6,686 nucleotides of DNA from Chloroflexota bacterium (GTDB lineage Bacteria > Chloroflexota > Dehalococcoidia > Tepidiformales > Tepidiformaceae): assembly GCA_025350285.1 (NCBI GenBank), contig JANXYE010000569.1, positions 1 to 6,686 of the forward strand, read 5' to 3'. The stretch's first letter is position 1. The number at the start of each line of letters is the position of its first letter. Positions 5,762 to 6,686 of the stretch are shown here, piece by piece. Both the position numbers and the translations under genes were made by a program. Under the pieces are notes generated by a model, which was given only the letters and a program-made list of their open reading frames with translations, was not told where the DNA came from and did not search any database.

Positions 5762-6227
5762 GTTTGTAGTTGTCCCAGGTGACCACGTGCGTCGGGTCCA
5801 GGCGGACCCAGCGCCAGTTACGGCCGCGAGCGCTTGCCTGGTTGCGGACGGGCTCGGCGCTTTCGCCGTGGCCGCCGGCGTACTTGGCGCCCATCTGCAG
5901 GCGGATCGTGTCCATGTTCGGGTCGGCGTTCTCGGCCTCTGCGTCTTCGAGGATGGTGGCCGTGCCCTGGAACATCGCGCCCTGGAGTTCGGGGAAGCGT
6001 TCGTTGCGGTCGACGAGTACCGTACACGCGGTGGCGCGGCGCAGGTTCGCTATCTTCTGGCCGCGGCAGTAGAAGTAAATGCTCCCGGCGGCCCAGCCAA
6101 ACCAGAGCGGCGTGAGGTTGATGCGACCCTTCGGGCCGACGGTGGCCACGCGCATGTTCCACGATGCGAGCATCAACTCATCGAGCTGCTCGGTGGTGAG
6201 GGAGAGTTCCTGGGGGATTTTGGCCAA
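5751..6227 (-). CDS. Pyridoxamine 5'-phosphate oxidase-fold flavin/F420 protein
   Basis: This 158-residue protein has the split-barrel layout of the PNPOx-like superfamily, which binds FMN or F420 and reduces or shields varied substrates. Blocks seen: NMRVATVGPKGRINLTPLWF (24-43), the usual first strand pair with the 'G.P...P.WF' turn; SIYFYCRGQKIANLRRATACTVLVD (49-73), where the R..K..NLRR region typically contacts the cofactor phosphate; then GAMFQGTATILED (83-95); and a C-terminal WRWVRLDPTHVVTWDNYK (138-155). It is not recognisable as PdxH itself, which is longer. FMN versus F420 use cannot be told from the sequence by eye. The start is TTG 6227, supported by GAGGTG at 6237-6232; the nearby upstream ATG and GTG are out of frame. 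A TATCAT -10 lies at 6260-6255. The substrate is unknown. Confidence 0.88.
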   Translation of the reverse strand: MAKIPQELSLTTEQLDELMLASWNMRVATVGPKGRINLTPLWFGWAAGSIYFYCRGQKIANLRRATACTVLVDRNERFPELQGAMFQGTATILEDAEAENADPNMDTIRLQMGAKYAGGHGESAEPVRNQASARGRNWRWVRLDPTHVVTWDNYKLKR

Positions 6228-6231
6228 GGGG

Positions 6232-6237
6232 CACCTC
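6232..6237 (-). promoter_or_regulatory. Shine-Dalgarno supporting the TTG start
   Basis: The minus strand reads GAGGTG at 6237-6232, with its GAGG core 6 bases from TTG 6227-6225. The GTG within this motif (6234-6232) and an ATG at about 6256 are both out of frame, so TTG is the best start. Confidence 0.5.
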
Positions 6238-6254
6238 GAACGGATTCTGCCGGC

Positions 6255-6264
6255 ATGATACGCT
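6255..6264. promoter_or_regulatory. Overlapping divergent -10 elements (oxidoreductase and tRNA)
   Basis: The minus strand reads TATCAT at 6260-6255 (5/6), suited to the oxidoreductase gene. The plus strand reads TACGCT at 6259-6264, 15 bases before the tRNA. The two hexamers share bases 6259-6260, so both promoters could not easily be occupied at once. Neither has a convincing -35. Confidence 0.3.
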
Positions 6265-6279
6265 AGGGCAGTCGCCAGC

Positions 6280-6353
6280 GCGGGCGTGGTTCAATGGTAG
6301 AACGCGACCTTCCCAAGGTTGAAGCGAGGGTTCGATTCCCTTCGCCCGCTCCA
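6280..6353 (+). tRNA. tRNA-Gly, anticodon CCC
   Basis: A full cloverleaf can be drawn. The acceptor stem GCGGGCG (6280-6286) pairs perfectly with CGCCCGC (6343-6349). The D stem is GTTC/GAAC around AATGGTA (6289-6303). The anticodon stem CGACC/GGTTG encloses loop TTCCCAA (6310-6316), placing CCC at 6312-6314, which reads GGG glycine codons. A 4-base variable loop follows. The T stem GAGGG/CCCTT holds loop TTCGATT (6326-6342). Discriminator base T is followed by an encoded CCA (6351-6353), so no post-transcriptional CCA addition is needed. The gene stands alone, divergent from the flavin-fold gene. Confidence 0.97.
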
Positions 6354-6360
6354 TTCACGG

Positions 6361-6387
6361 CGCTTGGCCCGACGAAAACGCCAAGCG
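6361..6387. repeat. Perfect 8-bp inverted repeat just after the tRNA
   Basis: CGCTTGGC (6361-6368) and GCCAAGCG (6380-6387) pair perfectly across an 11-base loop, starting 7 bases after the tRNA CCA. No T-run follows, so it is not a classic intrinsic terminator. It could aid tRNA 3' processing or stop transcription by another route, or be a by-product of the repeat family next to it. Confidence 0.55.
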
Positions 6388-6403
6388 GCCAAGACGCCAA
6401 GTT
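6380..6403. repeat. Three tandem 8-base repeats, GCCAAGNN
   Basis: GCCAAGCG, GCCAAGAC and GCCAAGTT follow one another directly (6380, 6388, 6396). Related words occur nearby in the opposite sense: CTTGGC at 6363-6368 and CTTGGCG at 6474-6480. Short phased arrays of this CGCCAAG/CTTGGCG type are familiar in intergenic DNA of several environmental phyla, but I know of no settled function. Confidence 0.6.
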
Positions 6404-6497
6404 TCACGCCAGGCAGTCCAAGTGCCAGCGTTCGGCGGGGCCGATTGGCGTATTAAACATTCTAAATTCGTATCTTGGCGGTCGTGGCGCTGCGAAC
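6404..6497. other. Non-coding gap with an AT-rich patch
   Basis: Between the repeat block and the monooxygenase stop there is no credible gene. It holds a small hairpin TCGGC-GGG-GCCGA (about 6432-6444) and an AT-rich patch at 6451-6474 that stands out from the surrounding high-GC DNA. With the facing tRNA on one side and the minus-strand gene on the other, this is a tail-to-tail region where both transcripts should end, but no standard terminator is visible. Confidence 0.4.
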
Positions 6498-6686
6498 CTA
6501 GGCGGGCGCCAGGTCCCTGCCGGTGGCCGGGTCGCGTTCGAACGGGCCGGGCAGGTCCAGTTCTTTGGACCATTCGCGCAGGGTTGGGAGCACCACTTCG
6601 CCCATCAGGCGGAGGCTGCGCATGGCATCGTCGTGGTTCATTGCGCCGTCGCCGTCCCAGATCATGATCGTGCCCGGCCGGAGCTT
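6498..6686 (-). CDS. LLM-class flavin-dependent monooxygenase, C-terminal end
   Basis: The last 62 residues and the TAG stop (6500-6498) of a gene entering from the right edge are present. The stretch GDGAMNHDDAMRSLRLMGEVVLPTLREW (12-39 of the fragment) matches the conserved end of luciferase-like (LLM) oxidoreductases, where '(M)NHEDTMRSLRLMGEEVLPALRE' forms the last helix before a variable tail. These TIM-barrel enzymes use reduced FMN or F420 to oxidise diverse substrates; which one cannot be told from the C-terminus. The end LPGPFERDPATGRDLAPA is a typical variable tail. The catalytic part lies outside the window, so only the family call is supported. Confidence 0.85.
   Translation of the reverse strand, partial: KLRPGTIMIWDGDGAMNHDDAMRSLRLMGEVVLPTLREWSKELDLPGPFERDPATGRDLAPA

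Noticed and set aside
5727..6266. 179-codon plus-strand ORF over the flavin-fold gene
   Set aside because: The minus-strand product has clear split-barrel motifs; the plus-strand product has none.

Overview
The window is GC-rich and densely coded. It looks like chromosome of a high-GC bacterium, most plausibly a Chloroflexota (Dehalococcoidia-like) lineage. That placement is inferred from the UvrB sequence style, a Gram-positive-type SOS box (GAAC-N4-GTTC, a class also known from Dehalococcoides), TATAAT elements placed a few bases before start codons, a tRNA with encoded CCA, and flavin/F420-type oxidoreductases. No marker in the window proves the taxon.

Layout: (1) 1-333, minus strand: N-terminal part of a ribbon-helix-helix antitoxin-like protein running off the left edge. 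(2) 334-454: divergent control region with a perfect inverted repeat CGCGAAC-ACCC-GTTCGCG (candidate LexA box) and a consensus TATAAT that ends six bases before the uvrB ATG. (3) 455-2581, plus: uvrB, excision-repair helicase subunit. (4) 2606-3240, plus: a brnT/brnA-type toxin-antitoxin pair with overlapping genes. (5) 3251-5270, minus: two tandem, diverged TPR proteins resembling the ST7-like family, the second with its own candidate leaderless promoter. (6) 5271-5497: divergent intergenic stretch that may hold a 41-codon ORF. (7) 5498-5761, plus: small conserved-looking hypothetical protein, overlapping tail-to-tail with (8) 5751-6227, minus: a pyridoxamine 5'-phosphate oxidase-fold (FMN/F420 split-barrel) protein. 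(9) 6280-6353, plus: tRNA-Gly(CCC). (10) 6354-6497: non-coding, with a hairpin and three tandem 8-base repeats. (11) 6498-6686, minus: C-terminus of a luciferase-like flavin-dependent monooxygenase.

The genes do not form one obvious pathway. The best-supported regulatory story is an SOS-controlled uvrB whose mRNA is probably leaderless, next to a toxin-antitoxin module only 24 bp downstream. The two TPR paralogues, the hypothetical protein and the oxidoreductases are separate units. I see no CRISPR array, insertion sequence, phage gene or clear novel multi-gene system. The points most worth checking are the SOS box/leaderless architecture, the duplicated ST7-like genes, and the repeat block after the tRNA.
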